From contig NZ_CP072865.1 in NCBI RefSeq assembly GCF_017948245.1, positions 3,249,501-3,313,500 on the forward strand: a DNA stretch of 64,000 nt. The letters run 5' to 3'. This DNA is from Rhizobium sp. NLR16a. GTDB taxonomy: Bacteria; Pseudomonadota; Alphaproteobacteria; Rhizobiales; Rhizobiaceae. The notes under the pieces are model-generated. The model had not been told where the DNA came from. It made no database searches and saw nothing but the letters and a program-made list of their open reading frames with translations. The number at the start of each line of letters is the position of its first letter. The first letter of the stretch is position 1. Both the position numbers and the translations under genes were made by a program. Positions 37,419-47,115 of this stretch are shown piece after piece.

Positions 37419-38630
37419 CCGCACGATATCATTCTGTATCGAAATCGAAAGCTTCAAGATCCGGTCACACTCACATATGGGGAAACGACTCTCAGGAGCT
37501 CACAGGCGCGCTTGGCCAACCGGACGACTCTGACCCCGCAGATCGATCTCAAAGCCTACCAGTGCCGCTCTGTGATCGATTGGATCGACATCCATTTCGA
37601 GCTGTCTCGGCGCACACAGTATTGGCACCTTAACGACCGCATCGAAAAGCTGACAGGCCGGAGAGAATATCCTGAAGCCTTGGATATTAGCGGCGGCAAG
37701 ACAGCTACCCGATACAAGCTGCGCGTCCAGGAGCCAAATCTTGAGGCCGTCCGGAAAGTGCTCCGCGACCTTGAGAGCGCTTATGGCTTCGTTGCGCCGG
37801 CCAGCGTCAGTGGGATTGAAATCAGCATCGACTTCTACCCGGAAAAGCCGAGCGAGGAAGCTCGAGCGCGAATGCACGGTGTCCTGGTCCGGCATTTCTA
37901 CCCAACGACGCGGGTCTTAAGGAGCAACAGGATGTGGCCGCGTTTCATGCCTGGGAGCGTCAAAAGCACCGACTACACGGTGAGCCGCAATGATAGTGAC
38001 AGCAGCCTCGATATCGGAAACCGCATGACACCTGGATTGGACCGCCCGGCCCTATACGGTTCCACCTACTACGTCGGCGAACGAGACAATCCAAGAGCTT
38101 TCTGGCGCATCCAGAACAAGGTCCTCGACATGCAGAACAAGGCTGCAGGCACCTGGGATGAGCTACCTGTCCACAAGAAGCGAGTCCGGATTGAGGTAAC
38201 TTTGGGAGATGAGGGCTGCAGGGAGATAGGACTGGATAAATTCAGCGACCTTGAAGCACTAAGGATCACCCGCCTGCAGAAAGGCTTCTTCCAATTCATG
38301 AAGCCGACTTTCGCAATTATCCGTCCGGCAAGTTCGCCCGCCGCATCAGCGGCAGTGAAGCAGAAGGTCGAGGAATACCAGAGACAAAGGTTTCTGAATG
38401 CAGGGGTGCTTGGGCTGCAAATTCGTGAGGACGCGCGAGGAGAGCTACGAGCGTTGGAAATGCCAAAGATCAGAAGGTGGCACAGAAAGAGCGGAAGCAA
38501 GGTGCCACCCCAGGTGAGAGCAGGTGCCGGCGCGTACGGAACGATGATTGTGTACGAGGAACTGACGAGGATGGTGGAGCGGGCACTGGCTGGCCTTCAG
38601 AGGAGAGTTAGAAGAGAGATGGGTGAGTGA
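37416..38630 (+). CDS. Possible Rep_trans-type rolling-circle replication initiator
   Basis: 404 residues. Features in order: VIDWIDIHFELS near 54-65, VSGIEISIDFYPE near 133-145, GSTYYVGERDNPRAFWRIQNKVLDMQN near 215-240 and KKRVRIEVTLGDEG near 255-268. The pattern of a strand with IDI/IDF, then Y-G-x-R ... R-x-x-x-K and R-x-E-x-x-L resembles Rep_trans / RstA-like initiators as I know them. The family match is weak by eye and the catalytic Tyr is not identified. Position next to iteron-like repeats supports a replication or mobilisation role. Confidence 0.42.
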   Translation: MPHDIILYRNRKLQDPVTLTYGETTLRSSQARLANRTTLTPQIDLKAYQCRSVIDWIDIHFELSRRTQYWHLNDRIEKLTGRREYPEALDISGGKTATRYKLRVQEPNLEAVRKVLRDLESAYGFVAPASVSGIEISIDFYPEKPSEEARARMHGVLVRHFYPTTRVLRSNRMWPRFMPGSVKSTDYTVSRNDSDSSLDIGNRMTPGLDRPALYGSTYYVGERDNPRAFWRIQNKVLDMQNKAAGTWDELPVHKKRVRIEVTLGDEGCREIGLDKFSDLEALRITRLQKGFFQFMKPTFAIIRPASSPAASAAVKQKVEEYQRQRFLNAGVLGLQIREDARGELRALEMPKIRRWHRKSGSKVPPQVRAGAGAYGTMIVYEELTRMVERALAGLQRRVRREMGE

Positions 38631-38903
38631 GGAGGTTAGCGAGTACAAACGGAAAGAAGTGATTCATGCCGTACAAGTTATCAGGTTGGCAGCTGGTAAA
38701 GCGAAGGCAAATGCCTGACTGATATGATATCTGGCCCTATGACATACCGTATGCTACTTGGGAAAAACTTGCAGCCGCGCAACCACCATCGAGCATTCAA
38801 CGTGATATTATGACTGCCCAGAAAGGTCTAAACGACTAGATTAGGTTACATAGGCCGCTCCCGTATTGAATCGAGGCGAATGATGCGCGCCATACTCGCT
38901 GCT

Positions 38904-39560
38904 TTACCTGAACGCAGTCGCGTGGAGGCGCAGCAGGCTTAGCATCGCTGAATCGGACCGCGTGCCCTTCGCCATGTTATACCAATGCGTGACTAGCTGG
39001 AGGTTGCTCCTTCGCCCGATCATCGAACCGTCATCGTAATGTCCTGCGCTGTCGATCCTATCCAGGCTCGCACGCAAATCGGGCACTGCCTCGTCAAACT
39101 TCACCCCAGTGCGAGCGCAACGATACGCTTGCCGCTCGGCAAGATCATCTAGAGTGCGGAGCAGGTCAATCGCGTTAAGCTGCTTTGTCTTGAGACGACG
39201 GCTAACAGTCTTTCCGCTGTTGGCAACTGTGTTCTTCGTTGTAGCCAAGATGCGCTTTCTGGCTACGCTCCATCCGCCGTTTGTGGCTTCCTGGTTTCCG
39301 CTCAACGCATACCGGCCCCGGGCGACCTTGACGACCCGGCCGTCCTCACGCAGGGTGTTCAGCAGCCCATGCGTTCCCCACATCTTTTCATTATGGATCG
39401 GCCATTTTTCTTCCAGCGCGATGCGGGCCAATTCGTAGTTCTGCATCGCGCCCCCATGCTTCTCGAGTGTGTCGATGACCTTTTGGCGTAATTCTTCCGA
39501 TCCTCGATAGTATCCAGCCAATTTCAACTCCCGTGGTGTTGCGCCGCGCCCGTACCACAA
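38904..39560 (-). CDS. HNH-like protein with N-terminal winged-helix region
   Basis: 218 residues. Residues about 25-90 (KVIDTLEKHGGAMQNYELARI, LNTLREDGRVVKVARGRYAL) look like a winged helix. The C-terminal part AYRCARTGVKF, RASLDRIDSAGHYDDGSM and NLQLVTHWYNMAKG follows the phage HNH layout (SLDRID...N...N..K), but typical Cys and His positions are partly missing, so activity is uncertain. 92 bp downstream of the leftward helicase operon and in the same orientation; may or may not belong to it. Confidence 0.55.
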   Translation of the reverse strand: MWYGRGATPRELKLAGYYRGSEELRQKVIDTLEKHGGAMQNYELARIALEEKWPIHNEKMWGTHGLLNTLREDGRVVKVARGRYALSGNQEATNGGWSVARKRILATTKNTVANSGKTVSRRLKTKQLNAIDLLRTLDDLAERQAYRCARTGVKFDEAVPDLRASLDRIDSAGHYDDGSMIGRRSNLQLVTHWYNMAKGTRSDSAMLSLLRLHATAFR

Positions 39561-39652
39561 ACAACGCGTGACGTGGATGAAGGGCTACCTGACTAAGCCC
39601 TCCGATTGCAATTGAAGACATGTTCATGGTACGCATTAGCGAACGTCGAGCC

Positions 39653-41614
39653 CTAGCGTTCATAATCAACGATGTCAGGCAATCGTTCCCCCAAGCCCTC
39701 TATCACTTGCCCCAAGCGACTGCGGCGATCTCGCAACGTGATGACGAGGGTGTCGATCGGCCGGGTGAGCGGGATCATGATCCAAAGCCACGCCGCGGCT
39801 TCCGCTGGTTCTACCGGAAGCAGTCCGTTAGACAGGCCGCCTACACCCCTCCGCGCCAATTGCCAGGATTCATCCAAGCCGTCCAGCACCGTTATCCAGC
39901 CCTCCAGCCCCCTGCAGGATTCATATTGTACGACCCGGAGCGCATCGCTCGACCGGGGAAAGGTCCGGCGGGTAGCCTCGTCGACGGCATCCCATGCCAT
40001 CCAACCGTTCCGCCGGAAGGCACCGGCGAGCAAGCTGCTTCGCTTGTCGCCGCTCGCCGTTACCTCGGATGGCGGCACGCAGTGCAGGAGATCGACTGGC
40101 ATGTTCCCGGCCTTGATCGCCGAGGCCAGGACGTCGCGCTGCAATGCTTCCATCTCGGAATATCTCCCGATCCGGACGATGACCCTACCTCCCGGCGCCT
40201 CGGCACTGGGCGCTACATTCCATTGCAAGCCCACCTCGTCGGCGAGTGCGTTCGCGAACTTGGCAAGGCTAGCCTTCATTCGAAGCCCGTCCCTCAAGTT
40301 CCGCTCGCCATCCTTGGGCTCCCCGACGACCGACGACTTCCAGTCCGTCGCCCTTCCCCGCACGAGTTGCGAGAAGCCGTCTGCCAACGCAATCGCGTTG
40401 CCGCCGTAGAGTCTGGCGAGAAGGTCAGCCTCGGGTTGGGGCCAGTCCTGCGCTTCGTCCACGAGGATCGCGTCGAAGCCAAACTCGAATGGATGGGCCT
40501 TCTTGATTGCTTCCACCTCCTGCGGCCCTACGGCGCCGCTTGCGAAGTAGTCGCTTGCCTCCCTGCAGTCGGCGTCGTAGCTGCGAAGGTCGATTTCGCC
40601 ATCCTTGCCGAGCCCGAGGTGGCCTAGCCAGGAGTACATGAAGGACATCACGGTCCGGACGGTGATGCCTCCTGCATCCCCGTCGCCAGGAATGCCCATG
40701 AGGGCAATCGTCCGTTGGATGTCCGCCGCAAGGGCCGTGTTGTAGGTGAGCACCAACGAACGCGTTCCCCGTTCGACAAAGGCCTCGTAGGCTGCTTGCA
40801 ACAGGAGGATGGTTTTGCCCGTGCCTCCATGGCCACGCAAGTGGACGCGCTGGCTTCCGAACAGGTTAGCCAATTCACGGGCCACCTGCGGCCGAGACGC
40901 GATGCGATCCATCCGCCTTCGATCCAAGGATGAGGGCCTCAACTCCTGGAACAGGCCGTCAGCAAGGACCTTCTCCATCACCTCGTCGCTGCCGGAGCTT
41001 ATTGCGTGCTCGCCGTTGATTTTGCGAATGCCAAGAACGGATGCCGCCGCCATCAAGAATTGCAACGCATCGAAGGAGAACGGCACCGCGCCCGCGGGCG
41101 GTTGCGGGATGCCACGAACGCGGGGAAGCTCGGGGATACCCAGCAGGGCGACGCAGCGATAGACCCAGGGGCTGGAACCAGTCGTATCTCGAAAGTGCTC
41201 CTTCAGGGCGTGCCCCTGGGCGTCGTTCTGGTCGGTCGCGCTTTTCCATCCGTCCCCATATTTGACCTTGACGCCCCCCGCCTCAATGCGCATCGCCCCC
41301 GAGGAGTGGTCCTTCACCTCGACCGCGACGATGAACGATCGCACGCGCACCTTGGCACCGACGATCGAGTTGCCTTCCATGTCCTTAGCATTCGACCTGG
41401 GGACGACATACCGCCTCGTACGGAATAGCCCCGCCACTACCACGTCGATGTCGCTGACCTTTTGCCCGGAAAGCTTGACGCTGGAGGCGATCTTGACGTG
41501 TTCCTCCTCGGGCGGGGAGGTCTCGATCCCCCGCCACGCCCTTGCCAGGGCATCGCGTACCAGGAGCGCGGCCTCGTACTCTGAACTCCCCGGCTCCCCG
41601 ATGACCTCGATCAC
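39653..41614 (-). CDS. SF1 (UvrD-like) helicase with N-terminal PD-(D/E)xK/NERD-like domain
   Basis: 653 residues from GTG 41614, whose GTGA overlaps the stop of the upstream helicase gene. Residues 1 to about 130 form a nuclease-like region: EYEAALLVRDALARAW, then KVSDIDVVVAG and FIVAVEVKDHSSG, giving the D...E-x-K pattern of NERD/PD-(D/E)xK domains. A helicase domain follows with Walker A RGHGGTGKTILLLQ (about 260-272), DEAQDWP motif II, and C-terminal SF1 motifs (VVQYESCRGLEGW, PLTRPIDTLVITL). Third gene of a translationally coupled operon. Proposed DNA cleavage or unwinding in defence is inference. Confidence 0.75.
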   Translation of the reverse strand: MIEVIGEPGSSEYEAALLVRDALARAWRGIETSPPEEEHVKIASSVKLSGQKVSDIDVVVAGLFRTRRYVVPRSNAKDMEGNSIVGAKVRVRSFIVAVEVKDHSSGAMRIEAGGVKVKYGDGWKSATDQNDAQGHALKEHFRDTTGSSPWVYRCVALLGIPELPRVRGIPQPPAGAVPFSFDALQFLMAAASVLGIRKINGEHAISSGSDEVMEKVLADGLFQELRPSSLDRRRMDRIASRPQVARELANLFGSQRVHLRGHGGTGKTILLLQAAYEAFVERGTRSLVLTYNTALAADIQRTIALMGIPGDGDAGGITVRTVMSFMYSWLGHLGLGKDGEIDLRSYDADCREASDYFASGAVGPQEVEAIKKAHPFEFGFDAILVDEAQDWPQPEADLLARLYGGNAIALADGFSQLVRGRATDWKSSVVGEPKDGERNLRDGLRMKASLAKFANALADEVGLQWNVAPSAEAPGGRVIVRIGRYSEMEALQRDVLASAIKAGNMPVDLLHCVPPSEVTASGDKRSSLLAGAFRRNGWMAWDAVDEATRRTFPRSSDALRVVQYESCRGLEGWITVLDGLDESWQLARRGVGGLSNGLLPVEPAEAAAWLWIMIPLTRPIDTLVITLRDRRSRLGQVIEGLGERLPDIVDYER

Positions 41615-44600
41615 GACTGGAGCCTCAGGTAGTAGTTTGCCATCCGGTTCGAGAAGTCTCGTGCGTCGACGAACTCGGCCTCGATGCCATCCAGGCGCAA
41701 TTCGTCCCGCGCCTGAACCTGTTGTGGCTGTAGGTATCCTGGATCTACGTGCCAAAGTGGATGCCCCAACACGAGCGCCTTGCGACCAAGGCGAACGCAA
41801 GAAAGGCCACCGGCATGCCGTTCCTGGACTTGAACTCCCGCATCGGCGCAGAACCTTGCGAAAGCCTGGACGGAATTCAACTCGGCATCCTCGATCCAGC
41901 GATCCAGCGGAAGGGGTTCGCCAAGGACGAGATCCGCGACGTCAAGGCCAAGGCGCCAGTCCAGGATCCCGTGGCTAAACCGATTTCCATAGTTTCGCAG
42001 GCAGTCCGGGCAGGATCGGTCGCAATCATGGGCGTGGCCACCGGCCTGCCATTTCCGTGATACGACGCCATGGTAGTCCCTGATGGCCCGCTCCAAGTTC
42101 ACGGGATCCGACGCCCAGCGTGCATAGCCCGCGCCGTTCTCGAGCGCGTCGGCCAGGAAGACCTGCTCCGTTTCGCAGTCACCCTTGCGCAAGGCCTGGC
42201 GGCCAACCCTGAATTCCGACGGGTCGACGTCGAGCGCGGTCGCGAGCGAAAGCTTGACCAGCTCCGCGAACGACGCGAGGGCCGCCCGCGCTGCAGGCTG
42301 GTTGCGGGTGTCCAGCATCCCCAGGCGGCCGATCCCGGGCGCGCCCTCGATGAAGAAGCTCAGGACCTCGGTCGTGAAGACAGCGCCGATCGCTCCCCTG
42401 TCGACGTAGGGGGCGGTCGCGGCATTGGCATCCAAGGGAGGCGAGCCGTCCCGGTAGAGCGACGCGTCCTTGACCAGCACTCGCTCGAACGTGTGCTGGA
42501 AGAACTCGAAGAGTCGTCCCCCGTTGTCGTTTACGACGGCCACGGGCCCAGGTCGGAAGGCAATCTTCATCGGCCCGCAACCTTCGTTCCCGAACTCTTG
42601 CTCGAACGCCCGAACTGGCGGAGGCAATGTAGGACCACGCTGCCGCTCCCCATCGTAGTCACGCCTTCGATAAGCGCCGAGAAAGCCCTTCGGCTGGTAA
42701 AGTGGAAACGGCACCGACGCTCCGCCGCAGGTCGCGCATTCGTCGTGTCCTCCGGCCGCGATGGTGCTGCAGGTAGTGTCCTCGCAACGCGTATAGGTCG
42801 TCGGGCGCCCGAGCGGCTCTGGTTCATTCTGGACACCGTTTGGCCCGTCTCTCCTCAGGACGAAGCCGATCGCCGTATTGAGCTGCTTGTCCTTGGGGAT
42901 CTCCGAGCCAGGGCAGAAGGCCCATACGGCATGGTCGAGCGGACGGTCGCTGATGACTACCTCCTCCAGCTTCGATGGCCTATTCTTGTCATAAAACAGG
43001 CTGCGAACCTGGGTAGGGAACCCGAACATGGGCAGGATCCCGGCAACGGCCAGGAGATGGCTGAGCTCGTCCTGGATGAACCGTGTATTGCCGACGGCCT
43101 CGTCGATTGCCACGACAAGCTGCGCCCGTGCGTACCGGGCAAGCTCCGCCGCCCGGTCCTCGATTGGTGCGTGGGAAAGCAAGCGGTGGACGACCTCGTC
43201 GACCTGCGGAGACGTCGACAGCCAAGCGGCGACCGGGCCACGATAGACGGGGATCCACTCCGCCTTTCGTCCAAACGTGCCATGGATGCTGTCGACGTTC
43301 CGGGCCGGTCCCGGGTCGAGGCTCTTGAATGCGCGGCGCAGGCATTCAGAGGCAACCACGCGTCGAACGATCTCGGGGCGCGAGAGGTCTAGCTTGGGCT
43401 GCGGCGGGAGATCGCCCGTCATTCGCTCGGGGTTGTTGAAGTAGAAGTCATCATGGGCTGCCCCGCGCGAGATCGTGACGGCATAGGAGAATGCCTGTCC
43501 CGCTCGACCAGCGCGGCCAACCCGCTGCTGGTAGTTGAAGCGCTGGGGAGGCATGTTGGCCATCATCACCAACTTCAGCGAGCCAATGTCGACGCCGACC
43601 TCCATCGTCGTCGTGACGGAGAGCGCGTCGATCGCCTGGACGAGGGGCGACTCGCCATCAAGGAAGGCAGTTCCCTTGAAGAGGCGCTGCCTGTTGCGCT
43701 GCTTCGACATTGGCTTGGTCTGGCCGGTGAGCTCGGCGGCGGCGAGCCGGTGCACTGGTTCGCGCGACACCCAGCTGTAGTAATCCTGCCCAGGTTTTTC
43801 GACGACCGAGAAGCTGGTCGAGCTGCAGTGGGGCGTCGTGCACGCCTTCACTGGAAGCAGCATCGTGCGTCGCGAACACGTGTCGCAGCGAAAGAGCTTG
43901 CGCTCGCCGCGGGGGACCAGCGCGATCGGCAGGCTCGAGTGGTTGGTCACCTGCAGCAGCCAGTTGGCATTGATGACACCCTTCTGCTGGAGATAGTCGG
44001 AAATAGTCGTGCCCAGCTCGCTTGGATCCCTGTTGGAAAGTCCCGCGACCTTCTCGATATAGCTCCTTGCAATGTTAGGGATCGACGTCGATCCCCTGGA
44101 CTTCTCGCCTGCCAGATATCGCGCGTGTCCGAGGATGCGCACGATGTTCGCAAGCACGCCGTTCGCGATGCCCTCGTCCATGGCGAGCCGGCCCCCGTGG
44201 CTTCCCTCTACCTCGATCGAGGCAGTCGCCATAGATTCCAAGTCTCGCCCAGCTCTATCGAACAAGGAAACAGCGACCTCGCCCGCGAAATATTCCATGT
44301 AGTCGCGACGGCGGGCCTGGGCCACGTCTGGCGCTGTGGGTTCCCACTCGCCGGGGACCGGCGGCTTGAAGAACTTCCACCAGGGGGTTCCGTCTTCCTC
44401 GCCGCTGTCGGTCGCCCGGCTGGCGCGCGGCCCCGCAGGGTTCTGGCCAAGCGCCACGAGTTTGGTTGCCATGACCTCGAGCAAGGTGGGCCAACCGACG
44501 CGGGGGCTCGATATCCGCGCATCGTGATCGGCGATCAAGGCCTTTTGAGCCTTGTCGGCGACCCCGAACTTGTTGAGCTTCACGGCAGTGAATATGCCTG

Positions 44601-47115
44601 GGGTGTGTTGCTCCGCAGCGTCGACGATCGCTTGCAATGCCGGGTCATCCGAGGGTTCGCTGCCTACATGGGCAAGGAGGTCCGTGGTCGTGGGAATCGC
44701 CTTCGGCGCGAGGCTCGAATGCACCAGTTGCCGGACGAGGTCGCGGTAGTGATTGAGCTCAATTCCCGCGGCAAGGTCCGCCGCGTCGTCCCTGCTGTCG
44801 GTGAAGGCGATCATCTTCTCCGATTGGCTGCCGTCGCCCGTGGCGAACATCGACCGGTCCGCCACCAGCTGGGTAGTGACATTCAAGCCGGTCCTCAGGC
44901 CCCTCACCGGGCTCTTGACCACGCCGGCGAAGAAGGCACGCCGGTTTTCCTGCAACGCGTTGATGGCCTTCTTGCTGGAGAGGCAGCACGGGCAGACTTC
45001 CGGCAATGCGGCAATCGTTTCGCCCGGACCGAGACCGGACGCCGGCGGGAAGAAGATCAAGCCACTACCGGGATTGGTATCATTGTTGAGCAATCCCGAA
45101 AAATGATTGAAGGTTCCTCTCTGGAACTGCATCCGGACGGCCTTGCCAGAAGGGGACGCGTGCTCCCATGACGGCTTCCTCGGCAGCTCTCCCCCCGGCC
45201 AGTACCAGCGATATTCCTCGATCGTGCGCTCGTTGACCTGACTGGCCTTGTCGTTGCCTTCGCCGGCCCGCGTCGCTTCGAGAAAGGTGAAGCTTGCCAG
45301 CAGCGGGTCGGTGGTTGGAACGACGTAACCGCCGAGGAAGGCTTCCCCGCAATCATAGCAATAGAGGAGCTCGAGGACCTGACCGCCACAGCCGCACTTC
45401 ATCGCCGGGGATTTGAAGAGCCTTCCGAAGCGGCGACGCGGGGATTTGAACCGCTCCTCGATCTCGGTGCATTGTGGGTTGCTGCAGGCCCACATGCCCT
45501 GGACCTGGCGAAGGAACATGTGCGAGCGGAATGTTGGCTTTGGTCTCTCGTAAGTGCTGTCACCCTCCAGCTTTGCCGCGATCAACAACGCCGTCAGCTC
45601 CTCGCGGGCCTCGCTGGCCCCGAAGAGCACGCTGGCCAGTTCCGGCAGCGGGGACGGGCGCACGACATCCCGCTGCTTGCCGGTCATCGGGTCCGTGGCG
45701 AGCGACCGGCCGGCAATGGCGCATGCCGTCGCAATCGCCTCGCGTGGCGAGAACGACCTTGATATCTCTTGCTGCGCCGCCGTCGCTCGTTCCCCGCCCG
45801 CCAACAGGTCCGGTCCCATGGTCGAGAGAAGCCCTCGGTCGACCGGCAACCCGACGGAGAACGTCCTGGGCTCGCCAGGGAAGATCGAGAATGTTCGCCG
45901 GTCGACACCAAAGAATTGCTCCAGGTACTCCCTGCCGGAATCCCCGTCGAGCGAGGCGCTGGTGGCGATACACCTGAGCTGGCTTGAGGCCGGGTCGAGC
46001 CCCAGGCGGTCGAGCATGTTGCGCACGACAAGCGCGACCTCGGTCCCCTGCGTCCCGCGGTACGAGTGCAGCTCGTCGACGACGAGGGTGAACGTGTTCT
46101 TCGCATCCGACCGCAACCAGTCGCGCGTCTGGTCGAAGATTGGAGATTCCTCGGCGCGCATGAGCATGATGTTCAGCATGCTGGTGTTCGTTATGAGGAT
46201 GTCGGGCGGAGCGGCGATCATGTCCCACCGCGTCAGCATTTCGCCGATGGAGGGGTCCTGGAACTGACTGCACGTGTCGATGATGACCCGCTCTTCACTG
46301 CCACGCGCCGCCATCTGGGCGCGGATCGCGGCGACCTCGGTTTCAATCTTGAGGACCTCCCTCCCGACCTCGTTGATCCTGGAGCGGTGGCTCGAGCCAA
46401 GCGGGGAGGGTGGGACGAAGGTGCCGCCGAGCGTCGCACCGGTGTAGCGCCCGAAATAGAACAAGGGTTTCTCGAACAGGTGGAGCGCGCGGCTAGCTGC
46501 CTGGCGGAGGCGGGAGATCTGGTCCTCGACGAGTGCGTTGGTGGGATACAGCACGATCGCCCTGACGGCCGGCATGACCGTACCGTCGAGCCCAGACCGG
46601 GAATGGTTCCACTGCTTTGCGTCATTGGCAAGCGCGGAATTCCACCAACGATGGACTTGACCATCGCCAACCCCGCCGGCGCGCTCTTGCATGAGCGACG
46701 CGATCAACGGCAAGAGGAAGCTTTCCGTCTTTCCCGATCCAGTCCCCGACGTCACGACGACGTTGCGGTGCCCCTCGGCGTCGCCAGCGATCGCCGTGAC
46801 GAGCGACTGGGCTTGGTGCTTCCTGAGCGTGACATCGCTTGCGCCGAAGATCACCTTGGCAAGGTTTGCGCCGACGAATGAGTCGAGCCCAGCCTTGTTG
46901 CATGCCTCGACGATCGGGTCGGTCGACGGATACTGCGGCACGGCCTCGAGGAGCGGTTCCCTTGCCATCACGCCGTCCGCAAGCAGTATTTCGCGCCGCT
47001 CCTCCATGACCGCTTGGTCGCGCATCCAGAAGGCACTGTCATAGTACCGCAGGTAGGCGTCGCGAATGTAGTCTATGACGCTAGCCGGATTGGCTTCGTC
47101 GATGATTGCCTTCAT
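41611..47115 (-). CDS. Large DEAD-box helicase with C-terminal DUF1998/MZB region (DruE-like)
   Basis: 1834 residues from ATG 47115 (MKAIIDEANP), with GGAGA upstream; it overlaps the previous gene by 35 bp. SF2 motifs: HQAQ near 100, TSGTGSGKTES near 122-132, DELH in VVDELHSYRGTQGTE, TSAS, then EVGVDIGSLKLVM and QRVGRAGRAGQ in the second RecA domain. Zinc clusters in MWACSNPQCTE, KCGCGG, YCYDCGEAF and CPCC, and the C-terminal signature SCPDCLRNYGNRF-ILDWRLGLDVADL mark a DUF1998/MZB helicase. Size and context resemble DruE of Druantia defence. Other DUF1998 helicases (MrfA, DISARM) are shorter. Confidence 0.8.
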   Translation of the reverse strand: MKAIIDEANPASVIDYIRDAYLRYYDSAFWMRDQAVMEERREILLADGVMAREPLLEAVPQYPSTDPIVEACNKAGLDSFVGANLAKVIFGASDVTLRKHQAQSLVTAIAGDAEGHRNVVVTSGTGSGKTESFLLPLIASLMQERAGGVGDGQVHRWWNSALANDAKQWNHSRSGLDGTVMPAVRAIVLYPTNALVEDQISRLRQAASRALHLFEKPLFYFGRYTGATLGGTFVPPSPLGSSHRSRINEVGREVLKIETEVAAIRAQMAARGSEERVIIDTCSQFQDPSIGEMLTRWDMIAAPPDILITNTSMLNIMLMRAEESPIFDQTRDWLRSDAKNTFTLVVDELHSYRGTQGTEVALVVRNMLDRLGLDPASSQLRCIATSASLDGDSGREYLEQFFGVDRRTFSIFPGEPRTFSVGLPVDRGLLSTMGPDLLAGGERATAAQQEISRSFSPREAIATACAIAGRSLATDPMTGKQRDVVRPSPLPELASVLFGASEAREELTALLIAAKLEGDSTYERPKPTFRSHMFLRQVQGMWACSNPQCTEIEERFKSPRRRFGRLFKSPAMKCGCGGQVLELLYCYDCGEAFLGGYVVPTTDPLLASFTFLEATRAGEGNDKASQVNERTIEEYRWYWPGGELPRKPSWEHASPSGKAVRMQFQRGTFNHFSGLLNNDTNPGSGLIFFPPASGLGPGETIAALPEVCPCCLSSKKAINALQENRRAFFAGVVKSPVRGLRTGLNVTTQLVADRSMFATGDGSQSEKMIAFTDSRDDAADLAAGIELNHYRDLVRQLVHSSLAPKAIPTTTDLLAHVGSEPSDDPALQAIVDAAEQHTPGIFTAVKLNKFGVADKAQKALIADHDARISSPRVGWPTLLEVMATKLVALGQNPAGPRASRATDSGEEDGTPWWKFFKPPVPGEWEPTAPDVAQARRRDYMEYFAGEVAVSLFDRAGRDLESMATASIEVEGSHGGRLAMDEGIANGVLANIVRILGHARYLAGEKSRGSTSIPNIARSYIEKVAGLSNRDPSELGTTISDYLQQKGVINANWLLQVTNHSSLPIALVPRGERKLFRCDTCSRRTMLLPVKACTTPHCSSTSFSVVEKPGQDYYSWVSREPVHRLAAAELTGQTKPMSKQRNRQRLFKGTAFLDGESPLVQAIDALSVTTTMEVGVDIGSLKLVMMANMPPQRFNYQQRVGRAGRAGQAFSYAVTISRGAAHDDFYFNNPERMTGDLPPQPKLDLSRPEIVRRVVASECLRRAFKSLDPGPARNVDSIHGTFGRKAEWIPVYRGPVAAWLSTSPQVDEVVHRLLSHAPIEDRAAELARYARAQLVVAIDEAVGNTRFIQDELSHLLAVAGILPMFGFPTQVRSLFYDKNRPSKLEEVVISDRPLDHAVWAFCPGSEIPKDKQLNTAIGFVLRRDGPNGVQNEPEPLGRPTTYTRCEDTTCSTIAAGGHDECATCGGASVPFPLYQPKGFLGAYRRRDYDGERQRGPTLPPPVRAFEQEFGNEGCGPMKIAFRPGPVAVVNDNGGRLFEFFQHTFERVLVKDASLYRDGSPPLDANAATAPYVDRGAIGAVFTTEVLSFFIEGAPGIGRLGMLDTRNQPAARAALASFAELVKLSLATALDVDPSEFRVGRQALRKGDCETEQVFLADALENGAGYARWASDPVNLERAIRDYHGVVSRKWQAGGHAHDCDRSCPDCLRNYGNRFSHGILDWRLGLDVADLVLGEPLPLDRWIEDAELNSVQAFARFCADAGVQVQERHAGGLSCVRLGRKALVLGHPLWHVDPGYLQPQQVQARDELRLDGIEAEFVDARDFSNRMANYYLRLQS

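Noticed and set aside
37091..37633. Alternative open frame overlapping the start of the Rep-like gene
   Set aside because: The overlapping frame from TTG 37416 has a perfect ribosome site and ordered protein sequence; this one has neither.
43453..45171. 572-codon open frame opposite the DUF1998 helicase gene
   Set aside because: Antisense to a gene with clear helicase and zinc motifs; composition is typical of a codon-mirror artefact.
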